A stretch of DNA of 64,000 nucleotides from Eonycteris spelaea (lineage: Eukaryota > Chordata > Mammalia > Chiroptera > Pteropodidae): the NCBI GenBank assembly GCA_003508835.1, contig PUFA01000027.1, positions 682,001-746,000 of the forward strand, read 5' to 3'. Position numbers and translations under genes: made by a program. Below, one piece after another: positions 32,871 through 45,674 of the stretch. The notes beneath the pieces are model-generated. The model did not search any database, was not told the DNA's origin, and saw only the letters and a list, made by a program, of their open reading frames with translations. Positions within the stretch are counted from its first letter, which is position 1, and every line of letters starts with the position of its first letter.

Positions 32871-33435
32871 ACTTATTTTTATTCATCTTTCTTAAATGTG
32901 TGCATATGTCATATTTATTTCAATGTTTAATATTAGAAGTGTTTGGGTCTTCATTTAAAAGTTTGGTGATGTTTTTGAGACCAGAAATATGCCATGGGAC
33001 CTTAACTCTTGTTTATATCAATTAGCCAGTGGTAGAGTTGGTTTCCTTATACACCCTTTTACTGAAAGTTGCAATTTCCAAGAACTTACTCATGACATTA
33101 AGTGAGGACTTACTGTTTAATTAATCTTTGTTTGGGGTATTTAAGTAATATGTTATAAACTGATTTTTCCAAGCAGAGTTTTATATTATATAAAGAAAAC
33201 ACATCTACAAAATGACGGCTAATCAGAGTTACAACTTGAATTTCCCACTAGTATTGACAAAATATCCCTACATTTATCTTTTAAATGTGACGATATTATC
33301 ATGAAAATACTTTTTGCTTTGCTGTTGATGAGTCCGTAGGCCACCAAAGGAAATACCATTCTAATCACCCATCAAAGTAATTCACAATGCCATTATTTTT
33401 AAATCATCCAGTGCCCCCTCTTTTGGCATATTTGT
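32871..33435. other. Unassigned AT-rich DNA
   Basis: Nothing recognised. Confidence 0.5.
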
Positions 33436-33439
33436 TTTG

Positions 33440-33675
33440 AGACACGGTGGTTCAGCAAATAGAGGGTGTTCTTGGAGTACAGTATCCTTAGGTTTAGTTC
33501 CTAGTTCTGCCACTTATTTGCTATGACATCCTGGAAAAATGATAGAATCTCTCTGAGCTTCAGTTCCTCATCTGTAAAAATTATATCAACAGTATATGAG
33601 ACAGCATATGTTGAGTACCTAATTTAGTGGCCCGCATACAGTAGCCACGCAATCAGTGATGGTTAGTATTAAGGG
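33440..33675 (+). mobile_element. MIR SINE
   Basis: Sense MIR: ACGGTGGTTCAGCAAATAGA, AGTTCTGCCACTTATTTGCT, CTCTGAGCTTCAGTTCCTCA, TCTGTAAAAATTATATC and CAGTAGCCACGCAATCAGTG. It is close to full length. Confidence 0.85.
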
Positions 33676-35040
33676 TAAAAATTAATCATTCTGTAGTTGC
33701 CGGTAATTAGGACATGTGAAAGCATTCCATATATTTTTAGGGCAGGAAGTTAGGAGTGAGAACACGTTTCAGGCTGTTCCCCTGCGGCATGCTGCCTTTG
33801 ACTGTTGCCCTGCTGACTGTTGCCAAAACAATCACTATCTTACAACTCACCCTGAGGATGTCACCATATGTTGCAACAGGGGGCTGGAATTTTTGCCTAT
33901 TTGAAGCCCTCTCGTTCCCAGTGGTACTATTTTCCCCTGCCATCAATCATAGAAATTCTGCTGGAGCAGACATTAGAATTTTCTTAGATTTGTGCTCTTT
34001 TTAAATTCTCAACGTCTTGCATCCTGGTCTTTATCACCCACCTTCACTTGCTTGGTTCTAGCTATTTCTATACAAATGACCAGGACAATCTTCCTCAAAC
34101 TCCGGGTTCAGTGTTTAATTGTCCCTTTCAAAAATTTAAGAGATGTGCTAACCTGTCAGATTATGGTCCATTCACATCAATATCTTGTTTCCACATCAAG
34201 AAAAATTTTATGGGTAGTCTCAAAGGTTATGAAAATACCTTAGTTATCTTTAGCAATTTCCTACAAACTTATTACCTATATATCTGGAATTTCTTTGTTT
34301 CCTTAGGATAGGTTTCTTAATATAGATAATGACATACTATATGGTAGAATGATCCTCCAAGGAGAAAGCATATAGATCCTTTTTAGTTTAATCTCAAGTT
34401 TCTGCAGAGAATGGGGAACAGTTACTTAAGGCATGTAGACTAGAGGAGCTTGGATTGTGTTGATAATTGGGATGATATGTTTATTTCAATAAAGAAGAAG
34501 TGGAGATAAAAATGCTCTGATATGGTGATTTTTGCTTTTCTCAGAAAATGGGACTGTAGAAAAAAGCAAGGGGACATCTTGATCCACATAGGAAAAAAAA
34601 AAATGACAATGCTCTGCCTAAGAGGAAGGACAGTAATAACTACTTTAAGTGGCATCATTGATTTAGAACTTTCGGTTCCCAAATTTCATTCCTGTTTAAA
34701 TCCTGATTTGTGCTCATCAGATATTGACCTAATATTTAGGTGCTGAATTCTGTAACTTCCCATTTATTTCTCTATAGTTAAACTACTCAGCTTTTCATTA
34801 ATCACAAATATTTCTTCATTGACTACTCCACGAAAGCTTTATAGCCAGACACTGTAGCATAAATAAAATAGCATATGACTGCAGTGGACATTCATAGGAT
34901 TTTGGATTTATTATTACTATTTTTGGCTGCTCAGTGTCCAAGCGCCTTCCTATTTCCAGAAATGTCCCATGTGTAGTATTGGTGGGATGGAGAGAGAATG
35001 GGGCAAATCTCTCTTTTCCCTATCCTTCTTGTAGCTAAGA
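33676..35040. other. Unassigned DNA
   Basis: No gene or confidently named repeat. Overlapping frames of 62-87 codons at 33716-34311 do not share features with any family I know. Confidence 0.45.
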
Positions 35041-35044
35041 TGTG

Positions 35045-36313
35045 GACATATGATATAGGCTGAAATAATTTCTGCTGTTGGTGTTTTAATCCTGAAAATA
35101 GTGATACAAAGACACAGGGGTTGTTTAGAAATTATTTATGGTAGCAAAAAGTGGTGTCCATCAAGGCACAGGTGGTCTGGCCAGCAGGAGCATCTTAGCC
35201 AGATAGTTCCTGTGGCCTGAACCTGATTATGGTTCTTATTTCTGAGGCTCTGGTTCCTGCTGACTGAGTCTCCAACCTCTCTTTATATTTTGCTGAATTT
35301 CTTAGAGATTTCTGTTCCTTATAAGCTAAGTCTGACTAATGAAATATAAATACAGCTCCTTTCTACCCATACTTCCCTCTGTGCCTCCACTATTGCAGCA
35401 TGGCTTCCATGTTTCTGCAGCAGAAAAAGAATGTGAGAACTTACACTGGCTCTTATATGCTTTCACCCAGAGGCACATGTGGAACTTTCTCTCATGACCA
35501 TTAGCTAGAACAAGTCATATGACCTCACCTGACTGCAGAGAGTCAAGAAGTGTCATGTTCCTGTGTGTCTAGGAGGGAGAAGAGACTCACATATGGCAGA
35601 CACTACAACTCTGTGCCATAAAAAGTACAGACTAAGTGCTAAAAGTTCACTAAAGGTGGACAGTGATAGAGGCTTGGACAGTCAAAGTGTATCAGAAATA
35701 GCTTGAGTGCTTCCTCAGAGTTAATGTATACCAACGTCTCCTGGACCCTCAGTCACTTGCTCAGCCTGTCTCAACTGCAGAGGCCAAGAGGTTCTAGTGT
35801 GACCAGTTACTGGAAGGGGTGGGGGCTGTATAGTTTCTCCTGTCTCTTCTAGACTTGAATGAAACGCTGCACAGCAGGGTGTGGAACTTGTCTTTCCAAG
35901 TGGATGCCAAAAGAGCTGAACATGGCAACCTGGAGGACTGGGAAGCTAACTGCCGATGGCTCAAAACTTTGACTAATAGAAAACAGGAGTCAGGAGGTAA
36001 GTAGGCAAATACATTCCCTGCTCTTCCTCCTTAGCTTGAGCCACAGTTTCTTATAAGATTGGTCAAGAGACCTCCTGTGTCTTGCCCGTTGTAAAGGAGT
36101 GGCCAGCATGGATCTTTCACCTCGTACGGCTTATTTTCTTTTCCACTTTCATTTTCTTTTTCCCTTATTCTTGCTGGCTTGAGATTGTATTCCCACATAT
36201 AACATTTTAAGAAAAAATTCTTAGTTTCCTCTTCTATTGCTTTCCTCTCTACTACTACCATACTCACACTTCTGGCCACCAAATGTGTGGGGTTTTTCGT
36301 GACACATTTAACA
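35045..36313 (-). mobile_element. Possible internal region of the adjacent ERVL-type element
   Basis: This block sits on the internal side of the reverse-oriented LTR at 36314-37114. The 200-300 bp next to that LTR carry an 83-codon minus-strand open frame, the position where a leader and gag-side sequence would be expected. I cannot match it to a named internal sequence. Parts of 35360-35620 resemble LTR-derived text. An exon-like segment on the plus strand is listed separately. Confidence 0.3.
35853..35996 (+). other. Exon-like segment with splice-site consensus, unproven
   Basis: A pyrimidine tract TTTCTCCTGTCTCTTCTAG precedes position 35853 and GTAAGT follows 35996. The 144-bp segment has one fully open plus-strand frame: two leading bases, 47 codons, one trailing base, so it would be a symmetric phase-1 exon. 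I recognise no protein family in the translation. No partner exons are visible. Because the region may be antisense ERV sequence, the signals may be accidental. Confidence 0.2.
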
Positions 36314-37114
36314 TGTTTCTAATTCTCAGTGGGCATCTACTGGGTGTCTCACAATTGAATTCTATTCTGACACTATCTACCTTGAGTTATTGTCAGATCC
36401 CACAAATTAAGGTCTCACTCCTACGAAGCTGTCCCCACTCAGGTTGTCATCTGTACTTCTAACCTATTAGCAGTAATTTGGGGTTCTCATCACCCAAGTT
36501 CAATAATTTTCTAGAACAGTTTATAGAACTCAGGGAAACACTTATATTTACTGCTTTATTAAATAATAAAGGCTATGATAAAAATATTGATGTACAGCCA
36601 GATGAAGAGATACAGAGGGTGAAGTCTAGAAGGGTCCTGAGAGCAGGGGCTTCTGTCCCCATGGAGCTGGGAGGTGTCACTCTTCCAGTACATGGATGGT
36701 TTCACCAACCCAGAAGCTCTCTGAACCCAACAGTTCAGGGTTTTTATGGAGGATTCCTCACATGGGCATGATTGATTGTTAACTGAATCTCTAGCTCTTC
36801 TCTGCTCCCCAGAGGATGAGGGACTGGGCTGAAAATTCCAAGCTTGGAATCATGGCTTGGTCTTTCTGGCAACTAACACTCATCTTGAAGCTATTCAGTC
36901 CACCAAGAGTTGCCTCATTAAAATAAAAGATTCTCCTATCGTCCAAGAAATTCCAAGGGATTCAGGAAATTTGTGTCATGAACTGGGGTCAAAGACTAAA
37001 TATTAGAACAAAAGATACTCCTAACACCTATATCGATTAGGAAACTACAAAGGTTTTAGGAGCTCTGGCCAGGAGTCAGGGATGAAAATCAAAATATATA
37101 TTTCTTATATCACA
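36314..37114 (-). mobile_element. ERVL-type LTR resembling MER21
   Basis: The plus strand is the reverse complement of a long LTR: TGTTTCTAATTCTCAGTGGG, GAGTTATTGTCAGATCCCAC, GGTTTTTATGGAGGATTCCT, TTTTAGGAGCTCTGG, AACTGGGGTCAAAGAC and the end AATATATATTTCTTATATCA then CA at 37114. Length and text fit MER21-type LTRs from memory. I did not find matching 5-bp flanks, so it may be one LTR of a longer provirus or have lost a boundary. Confidence 0.72.
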
Positions 37115-38050
37115 ATCATCAATACACCAGGTATTCCTGCACCAGGCTCTGCTTTCTAGACATTCCAGACTAAAAGAAGGCTTTATGCAAAATGAATTAA
37201 TGTTATACAGTATATTTAAGGTTTAAAAATACTAATTATATGCAAGATTTACACTATGAAAACTCAAAGATTAACAGTTTAATTAATTATAAATTAAGAG
37301 CTGATTGTGTATATTCAGAAAGAATCCCCTTTTGTAGTATTTACCAATTTTTCATTGTTAAGTCAGGGGAGGATGTAGAGTTTAAGGAACTTTGAGATCA
37401 TAATAAAATTTTATAACTCTCAAGTTCTACAAAATTAGAACTATATTCTTGTGAAGCTAAATCTAGTTATTACAGAAGAGTAGAAGGTGGCACAGATCTG
37501 AGTACCTATGAAAACAAAAGTAGAATTTGTAATATTTAGTGGAATATTCAGTATTAGATATAAAGCAAATAATTTAAGATACAAGTAGGTACAAGAAAAT
37601 AGGTGGAATAGAGCCAAATCAGTTAACCAAGTCCAAAAGATTGAACTGTTTGAGAACAAACAAGTTCTTGTTAAAATTCTTGCTGCACTATACATAAATT
37701 TGATAAATATACAAACTGTTCTATAAGGCTCTGAATGGGACATGTGCCTAGAAAAAAGATAATTTCTTCTGGAAACAAGTGAAGCATTTAGAAATCTGGG
37801 AAAATATTAAAAGAATATCATAATAGAGGTATTTACCATATAAAAGCTCTAAGAAATTAGTTAGAAATTAAATCTATGTCTGCATCCCTCCCACAAAATC
37901 CTTACCAGTGGTCACTTGGCCTCTGTTTGCAGAGTTCTGATCATAGGGCATTTGTTTCCTCAATAGAAAGATAATTTCTGATGTCATTGTGTGCGAGCGT
38001 ATATGTGTTTTAAAAGCAAAATCTGTCTCCCTTTAACTTTAATTGATTTT
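37115..38050. other. Unassigned AT-rich DNA
   Basis: Nothing recognised. A 100-codon minus-strand frame at 37441-37743 is in AT-rich sequence and shows no family features. Confidence 0.45.
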
Positions 38051-38054
38051 AGGT

Positions 38055-38265
38055 CCTAAAAATAGACATAAATGTTAAGCGAACTGACAAGGTAGAACCA
38101 AGGATGGTGTCCTGTGGCACATCAGTAGATAGTGCAGGTTGACCTCAACCTGATATTTAATCAATTCTCATTGGGCACCATCATCCATCAGTTAAAATGC
38201 TCCAAGAGACTTGTATCAGAAAACCTGCTGAAATACATTTCTAATTGGTTTACCACTTTTCTCTT
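38055..38265 (-). mobile_element. L3/CR1 LINE fragment
   Basis: CCTGTGGCACATCAGTAGAT, GGTTGACCTCAACCTGATAT, TAATCAATTCTCATTGGG and AAACCTGCTGAAATACATTT follow the reverse complement of CR1/L3 ORF2 in order (the CCCTGTGGCACACCACTAG region). It is very old and diverged. Confidence 0.6.
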
Positions 38266-39735
38266 TAGGTTCTCAGTTATGTTAGTAACTGACATCCTAC
38301 TTTATGCCAGGCACAATCAGCTAGGCTTAGGTGTTGCCATGTGGCCTGGCACTCATAGACAGGTCTTGGTGTTCACCCATTGAACATAAACAATTTCACC
38401 TAGCATCAACATCAGACCAGGCCACTCTCTGACCATGATGGATCAAGACAATGACTCTGTAATCATGCTGAACAAAGAAAACATGAATATTGTCCAAGCC
38501 ATACATTACTAAGCATGCCCCTCTTCCAGCTAATGTAAGTGACCATTGTTTGTTTGGCAATTACAGCTTTATCTTTACTCCAGTTCTGTCCTTCCTAAAG
38601 ATAAGACTTACTGGGATACCTAATCATAGAATTATCTCTGCTTTCTGACAGCACCCCATCTAGAATGAACTCCTACTTTCTTAGAGCCTTCCTGCAAATC
38701 ACCCAACTAAAGCCCAAGTCTATAATAGTCCTAACATCCTCTTGTTGAGATGTCCCACGGTATCCTCACAGTAACTACAAGTTAGTCAACAACAGGGGTG
38801 TTCCCGGTGGCCTCTGGGTAGAAAGTGTAGACATACTGTCAGAAAAGAAGGAAATGGTGTTTACACACACACACACACAATTATTTTCACTTTGCCCTGG
38901 GTGACAGACATGCGTCCACAGTCACAGGCTCCTTATTACTATTTTCCCTGCTAAGAATTCAGAATGACCCACTGGCCTTCTTATCAAAAGAAGATAGCCT
39001 TCTCTTCCCTCTGCATGGGGACAGTTCTGTTCATGCTGGTTCAACCACTAGTGATGGAAACTGGGGCAGAGTCTATATCATCCTGGCCTCATGTCCCTCA
39101 GCCCTAGTCTTCTGCCTCTGCTGCTGCCACTGAGTCCGACGACTCTTGAAGTGGTATAAGGAAACTACTTTGCTTGTGGTGACTGTGGTGTCTGGCTCTG
39201 GGAGAGCAATTCTTCTCTTGAGTCATGGGCAAGCCTAGCTCATGGGCTGAGGCCAGGGGTGGGAGAGAGATAAAAGCTTTTCTTCCCTCTGCAGTACCCA
39301 GCTAGAACCAGACTCACTGAACCAGACCCAGCATTACAAATATTGTATTCATATGTAGCTTGATATATCCATTTAGTTTCAGGGAACCTCAGTGTTTTCT
39401 TGGCACTGGATTTTATTTGCACTTAAAGCCTGTGATTTTTTTTTTTTGCACCAGTTTACATCTAACTATTGCCTCTTACATTTTAATAGCCTTTCTTTTT
39501 TCAATTAATTCAATAAATATTTTATTCAGCACCCACCACAGAGCCGTGGAGAATACAAAGATGAATCAAGTATAGTTCTGATCTTAAGAAGTATATAATT
39601 TAGAAAAGAGTGCCAGGAATATGCGTAAGTAAACGGACATCGCTGCTTCAGTAAGCACATACTCAATGCCAGGCACTGTAACGTAAGTTGCATGTTGATA
39701 AACGCTATCCGTCTACATGCTAAAAAGTGGCATTC
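38266..39735. other. Unassigned DNA
   Basis: No gene or confidently named repeat; an (AC)n run lies at 38863-38879 and a T run near 39438. A MIR-like scrap (CAATGCCAGGCACTGTAACG) lies at 39655-39690. Confidence 0.45.
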
Positions 39736-39739
39736 AAAA

Positions 39740-39955
39740 GATAATAATCTATTTGTTGAGGACCTTCTAAGAACTTTTACCTGAGTATCTCCCCTAATCT
39801 TTGGAAGGACCCTTTGAGATTGCTATCATCACTCCGTTTTGCAGATGAGATAGCTGTGGTCGTGGCATAACTTGCAAAGATCCCAGAGCTAGTTAAGTAC
39901 TGGAGCCAGGATTCAAACCCAGACAGTCTGTCTTTGGATCTGTGCCCTTAACAAA
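39740..39955 (-). mobile_element. MIR SINE
   Basis: Reverse-orientation MIR: GTTGAGGACCTTCTAAGAAC, TTTTGCAGATGAGATAGCTG, CAGAGCTAGTTAAGTACTGG, AGGATTCAAACCCAGACAGT and GATCTGTGCCCTTAAC. Confidence 0.85.
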
Positions 39956-41665
39956 TACTTGTAACTTGTGTTTTTTAAACTCTTTTGGTCTACAGTTGTT
40001 TGGGATGTTGTTGATTTCTGAACTTCTGCTTTGGGGAAATTTAGAATAATTACACTGCACCCAGACATTTAAAAGGTATTTGATTTTTCCCCCCCTGCAC
40101 TTGCATCATATAGGAGTACATGTGAATACATAGGCACCAAAGCAAAGCCTGGAGTCTGCAGCTATGACTGTACTCCCGTTGTTCTATGTATTCTGTACAG
40201 TCTTGGGAGGTTATTTTTAATGCACATGCCAGAGTGGCATGTTGAAAGATCCATAGTAACCAGCTAACAGTAACAGCAGGGTCTGCCAAGTAAAAGTTCC
40301 GTAAATCAGTCATAAACGCAGTTACAAAATCCGGCCAGCGTCGTGTGCATGAGGGAGTGTCCTTGGAGAAGGCACAATTCACGCACAGTTTCATGGGATC
40401 TCCTCGCAATTCCATGGGAGTAAAGAGCTCTTGTGGCAATTCTTTTTAAGGGCAAAAAAAGTAAGAAAGAGGCTTCCCGTAACTTTATTCTAACAGGGAA
40501 CTTTCCCCCATGTGATCAGGTAGCTAAAGAAGCTAAGGAAAAAAAGCTCAGAGAAACAAATGTTTCAGATACCAAGCGCCCTCCTTTCTCATGTTTTTAA
40601 TATTTTTGGAATCATTCCTTTTCCACTACTACAGCCCACGTTCAGGCCTTAATAACTTAGTGTACCGAAAAGCTTCAATGGTTTTATCTATCCTCCCTCA
40701 AATCTACTGAATTCACAACAGTAAAAAAAAAATCACCCCAGGCAGGATTTTGGACATCTTACTTACCCTTTGAGTGAGAATTTTACAAGGAGTCCTCAAG
40801 GGCCACTAAACCAAATAAAAACTCACACTTTGAAACATGAGGGGCCTTCTCCTGAGAGAGACTTACAATAAACTCTGAAGACGCAACGCTTACCGAAGTG
40901 TGAGAATTATAAGGCTTTGGGATAAGGACTTTCATATCAGGCAATGGGCACATCATCAGTGAATACTAACAACTAATGTGTTACATTTGAAAAGTCAGAA
41001 AAATCACTTTGACTTATTTGGCTCCCGGTTTTACAGAAAATCTGGGCATGGAGAGCAGGCCATTCATTACCAGCGGAAAATACTACCCAAGTATAAAAAG
41101 TACTCCATGGGCAGGAAACCGGAGCGTCGATAACTTAACGCTCCATAAAACGTTTAATCTGGGCCTGCAGAAGTGGACTTCGATGCCCTTCCCCAACCAC
41201 CACAACCATTCACATCACACACACTTTACAAGGGCTGTTTTTCTCCTTGCTTACTTTTTTTTTTTTTTTTTTTTTTTACAGCTTACTGTCTTCTCAGGGA
41301 GATGTTGCGTAAGGGTAGGAGAGGACTGAAGAATTCTGAAAGGAAGAACCTTTGGAGCAATGCCACCTGAAGAGCAATTCTAAATGAGATAAAACCCCTC
41401 TGCCTGTATAATCTAAGTTAGCGGGAGAAAATGATTAGGCTTCTAACTTTACAGAAATATAGATACTAGGAGAACGAGGTGGGGCTCTGTAATCAGAAAG
41501 GCTAGAGAGAAGCTTACGTGGAAAGCTCTTTCCAGGATGCTTGCTCAGGACGCCTACCTGGGTCGGGAATTTCCCAGGTCAGGTTTTCCCCCAGAAGGAG
41601 ATTCTTGCTGAATGGAAGGGAGTGATGAAACCGATTTTTCTTTGTTTACTATAAGGACTTTAATA
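39956..41665. other. Unassigned DNA with a long poly-T
   Basis: No gene or named repeat. The 129-codon minus-strand frame at 40050-40439 has no recognisable features. A T run lies at 41254-41277. It is preceded by GCTTACT (41249-41255) and followed by ACA and another GCTTACT (41281-41287). Confidence 0.45.
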
Positions 41666-41671
41666 CTTCAG

Positions 41672-42265
41672 GCACTTTCTTTTTTATTATTGTGGTAAAA
41701 TATACATATAACATAAAATTTAACATTTTAACCATGTTTCAAATATACAATTCAGTGGCACGAAATACATTCACAATGCTGTGTAATCATTATCACTATT
41801 TCCAGAACTTTTTCATTATCCCAAACAGAAACTCGGAATCCATTAAATAATAATTCCCCATTTTCCTTTTTCCCAGCCCCTTGGTAACCTTTATTTTACT
41901 CCCAGTCTCTATGAATCTGCTTGTTCTAGGTATTTCAGATAAGTGGAATCATATATTTTTTCTTTTGTGTCTGGCTTATTTCACTCAGCATAATGTTCTC
42001 CAGATTTATCCATGTTGTGGCATGTATCAGAATTTTATTCCTTTTAAAGGCTGAATGATATTTCATTGTATTTATATACCACATTTTGGTTATCTACTCA
42101 TTTGTTGATGAATGTTTGGATTGTTTCTACCTTTTGACTATCGTGAATATTGCTGCCGTGAACGCCAGTGTACAAGTAACTGAGTGAGGTTTTGCTTTCA
42201 ATTCCTTCTGGTTTGTACCTAGAGGGGGAATTGCTGGATCATATGGTAATTTTGTGTTTAACCTG
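41672..42265 (-). mobile_element. L1 (L1MB-type), 5'-truncated
   Basis: Reverse-complement L1: GTGGTAAAATATACATATAA, ATACAATTCAGTGGCACGAA, TATCCATGTTGTGGCATGTA, TGAATGATATTTCATTGTAT, TGAATGTTTGGATTGTTTCT and GGAATTGCTGGATCATATGG. Confidence 0.9.
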
Positions 42266-42269
42266 TGGA

Positions 42270-43610
42270 AGAACTTTGGGCACTTTTAAAGAGAATGTAA
42301 ATCACAGAAGCAAATTCTTTCAGAATCTGTGCTTTTCAAGCCCAAATGAGAAAATGTCTATTGGATTTGGTGGGGTGGGGGGAGGGGGGATCGATTAGTG
42401 ACTCCGATGTGAACAATTTGGGTGAAGGGTAGAGGCAGAAGCCAGATGGGAGTGAACCGGCAAGTGAATGGAAGGTGAGTAAGTCGAGACAGCCATTTGT
42501 TCTTGAGAATCGGGACAATGAAAGGTAAGGTAGTAGCAGGAGGGACAAAGTTGAGGAGACTTTGTTACCGGGGGAGAATCTTGAGCACGTTTAAGTGCTT
42601 AAGTCGAGATAGGAAAGGAAGTGAGGAAGATAATCAACAGAGGGCAGCGGTGGGAGGTGCTCTGGCCTGCACTGAGGATCTACCTCTACATGTATGCTGA
42701 GAGAAAGGTGCAACGAAGTTTAATCATTCAAAGATATTTGTTGAGTTTGGCATTTTAGCGGAATACACAATGAAATGCTACCTGGATTTTACTATGAATG
42801 TTGCACTAGAGGAGGGAAGGCTTGAGCCCTCAAACTAAAAACAAGGCAGAGAATGCTAAATGCCACAGGGGATGATGCAGAGAAGGTTTTAGGAATTTCA
42901 GCAGAGGGAGTAAGTGCTTCTAGCTGTAGAAGAGAACCAGCAATAAGCAAAGACTTCACCACGGTGTAACCTATTTGAGACGGGATTTGAGATTTAGGTA
43001 GACAGCTAGCAAAGTGGGAAAAAGTCACGTTTCTCAAACTGTGTTCTAGGATACTTAGGGAATCTGTGAGAAATGGAAGTGGTGGTCAAATTAATTTAGA
43101 AAGCACTATACATAGGAAAACTATATTGTGCAATGTGAGGCATTTTAAATACTAAAAAAGTCACTATCAATTATGCCAGGACAACAGGTGCAAATTGAGG
43201 CTGTCCGAAGCTGGGATGAGTGGCCACCCTCATTCTATACTATATTCCCCTTTTAGAGATTTAAATAAACAATTGAATTTTGGAAGGTTCTGAGAAGTAC
43301 TATAGTAAAATAAAATAAAATAAAATAAATAACCAACCCTTTTATATACTGATTCATGCATTTCCCAGATTTATTTGACTGTGGGACCCCCACCTTGGTT
43401 TTTTTATTTCCCTCTGAGAAGCACACATTAGCACTTAAAAAGTGCTCCAAAGGTAGAAAATAGAAAGAAGTGCGAGTCACAGAGGACTTGGTCTGGCATA
43501 AAAAGCAGTGGAAGATGATATTAAGAATGTTGGTTGAGCCATGTCCTGGAGGCCTTTGAGGGCCAGATTGAGAATTTAGACTTGATTTCTCACAACAGCA
43601 AATAGAATAT
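42270..43610 (-). mobile_element. Degraded L2 region, probable
   Basis: The best parts are 42720-43040 (AGATATTTGTTGAGTTTGGC, GAGGAGGGAAGGC-like text) and 43490-43610 (GAAGATGATATTAAGAATG, CTGGAGGCCTTTGAGG), both like reverse-complement L2. The middle (43030-43250) carries TTCTCAAACTGTGTTCTAGG, which recalls a hAT-type MER element. A (TAAAA)n run lies at 43303-43331. The whole block is a mosaic and boundaries are approximate. Confidence 0.4.
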
Positions 43611-45665
43611 GTACCTATAACTTGAAAAGAATTTCAAAGAACCATGACCCTCAGTAAGGTAATACAGTATATTTTTCCTTGCTTTCCTATTTCTGGTCTT
43701 AATCTCTCAGATTAGGGGAGAAGAAAAAAAGATTTAGGGACCTGCACGAGGCATTGAAGGCTGAGTTATAAAACTCCTATCTGTGGTCATGTCTTTTTTT
43801 CTAACTCTGGTTTCATTCTGAGGTCTATAGAATAAAGAGATGGAGGAATGCTTGATTTTGAATGGAAAAGTCATCCAGATTGTTTGCTATTGTGGGTGCT
43901 AAAATGTGATTTGAATACAAAAAGTTTGCTTGCCTAGAGCGGCAGTGGGAATAAAACAAACATCAGTGATAATCGTTACACGGCCACAGTCATACTGTTC
44001 TTAAATAGAGGTCACATATCTGGAAACCAGATTTATAAGACAATAGATAAGAAGCAAGAATATTTAAAAAACAAACTTCTTGAGAGGCTAAAATTTACGT
44101 CACGAACTCTACACACACTAAGAGCCACAGACAAAAAATGACTCCCCTTACTCATTTGCATACACTTCCAGTAAATTTAGTAACTCAGATTTCTAGCACA
44201 CAATAAATTTAACAGCAAATTAAAAGGGAAGAAAAAATTAATAGTGGTTGGTACATTTAAGTGAAAAGGGAACGCGTAATACTATGAAAATTCAGTGAAA
44301 GAACTAACACAGTGTAAGGTTCTGAAGGCATTTTAGAGGCAAAAAGTCGAACCAAATTGCAACCATATCTTGAGGATACTATCTGTTATACAATAGAATC
44401 ATACTTGTTTATAAGAGTTATTTTGATTCATTAGAGGATGTTAAAGTATGTTCTATTATTCTGTTTGATAGTAAGAAAGAACGTAAGACATTTTGGAAAA
44501 ATATTCCAAAATGCTTGTGATTTTAAAGGTTTGGTCATTTAAAGCTATCTGTTATCAGGCAGAGACATTGCATAAATCCGATACTCTGTTCAGGTGCTAT
44601 TTCTTTCAAAAGAAGTTCATTGTTAGTTTTTCCCAACCGCATTTCAACATCAATTATTAATTCTGTAGGTTAAAAGAGGATCAACATGGCAACAAAGTAT
44701 TTTGAAAACAGCCTCTTGTGATTTGAAGATTAAACAAATCATTAAATTAAATTACTCCACAATCAAATGTTTATGACTGTTTAAAGTTGGCCAGCTAGTG
44801 GCACTCTGTAAAGGAACACCGGCTAAATCATGTCATAAAATATAGCAGCTAAACTCTATCTTATCACCTTAAAAGCCACTTGTGGTTCTTATATAGGGTG
44901 CTGGCTGTTCAAGTTGGCAGGAGACAATCCTATATGTAAAGAAGCAGCTGTGGGAATTGTATCAGCTGCTCTTCAGGAAACAGAGGGCCAATGGAGCAGT
45001 TTATGGGGAGCTCTTTTTTCTCCTTAATATTTGATTTTGGATTGGTTTTGCCTACTTTAAAGACACTTGGCAATTTTTACCTCACCAAAAAGTAGATAAA
45101 AAATAAAACTGCCCTTAAAGTAAACATGAGCAGAGTTAAAAAAAATTAACGCTATTTAATGCTCAGTTTGCCACTGTTGAACATAATAAAACATTGTTTG
45201 TGACATATGGTCATCGTCTTTAATTTCTGGGCAAACAACAGCATTTCCTTTTCCCATTCCAAATTGAACTAGACAACTGAAAAGTGAATCATACTAGAAA
45301 AGTGCATTTCCTCTTGGATAATCAAAACATGCAAAGATTTATCAGTCTCTTGTTCATAATTGAATGAGATTTGCTTTTATTCTTTATCAGAAATATAGAT
45401 AAATTTCTTAAAAACGACAACAACAACCCTGTCTCTCTAATGTATTAGCAAACTCTGGGAATTAAAACAAAACAAAACAAAACCTAGCTATAAAAGGCAA
45501 GCATGTAGGACACTCAACTGTAACTTCAGTAGGAAAAACAAGCAAACAAGCAAGACTTGTTGTATGGCTCAGAGGCATGATGACTACCATTCCATGAGAG
45601 AGGTTGTGAGGGATACAAAATTTGTCCCATCTATAGGATTTGATTTTTAAAAAGTAACAGAATTT
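43611..45665. other. Repeat-poor DNA, part possibly conserved
   Basis: No gene and no recognisable transposon. The sub-interval 44600-45260 has mixed composition with E-box cores CAGCTG near 44946 and 44962 and a CArG-like CTTATATAGG near 44889. These short motifs occur often by chance. An (AAAAC)n run lies at 45463-45482. Confidence 0.35.
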
Positions 45666-45674
45666 TAGAGTTTG

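Noticed and set aside
39640..39690. Start of a U6 snRNA-like copy (GCTTCAGTAAGCACATAC)
   Set aside because: The similarity ends after about 20 bases and the rest follows MIR/L2 sequence.
40050..40439. 129-codon open frame on the minus strand
   Set aside because: No recognisable family, no clear partner exon. Kept only as a note in the unassigned stretch.
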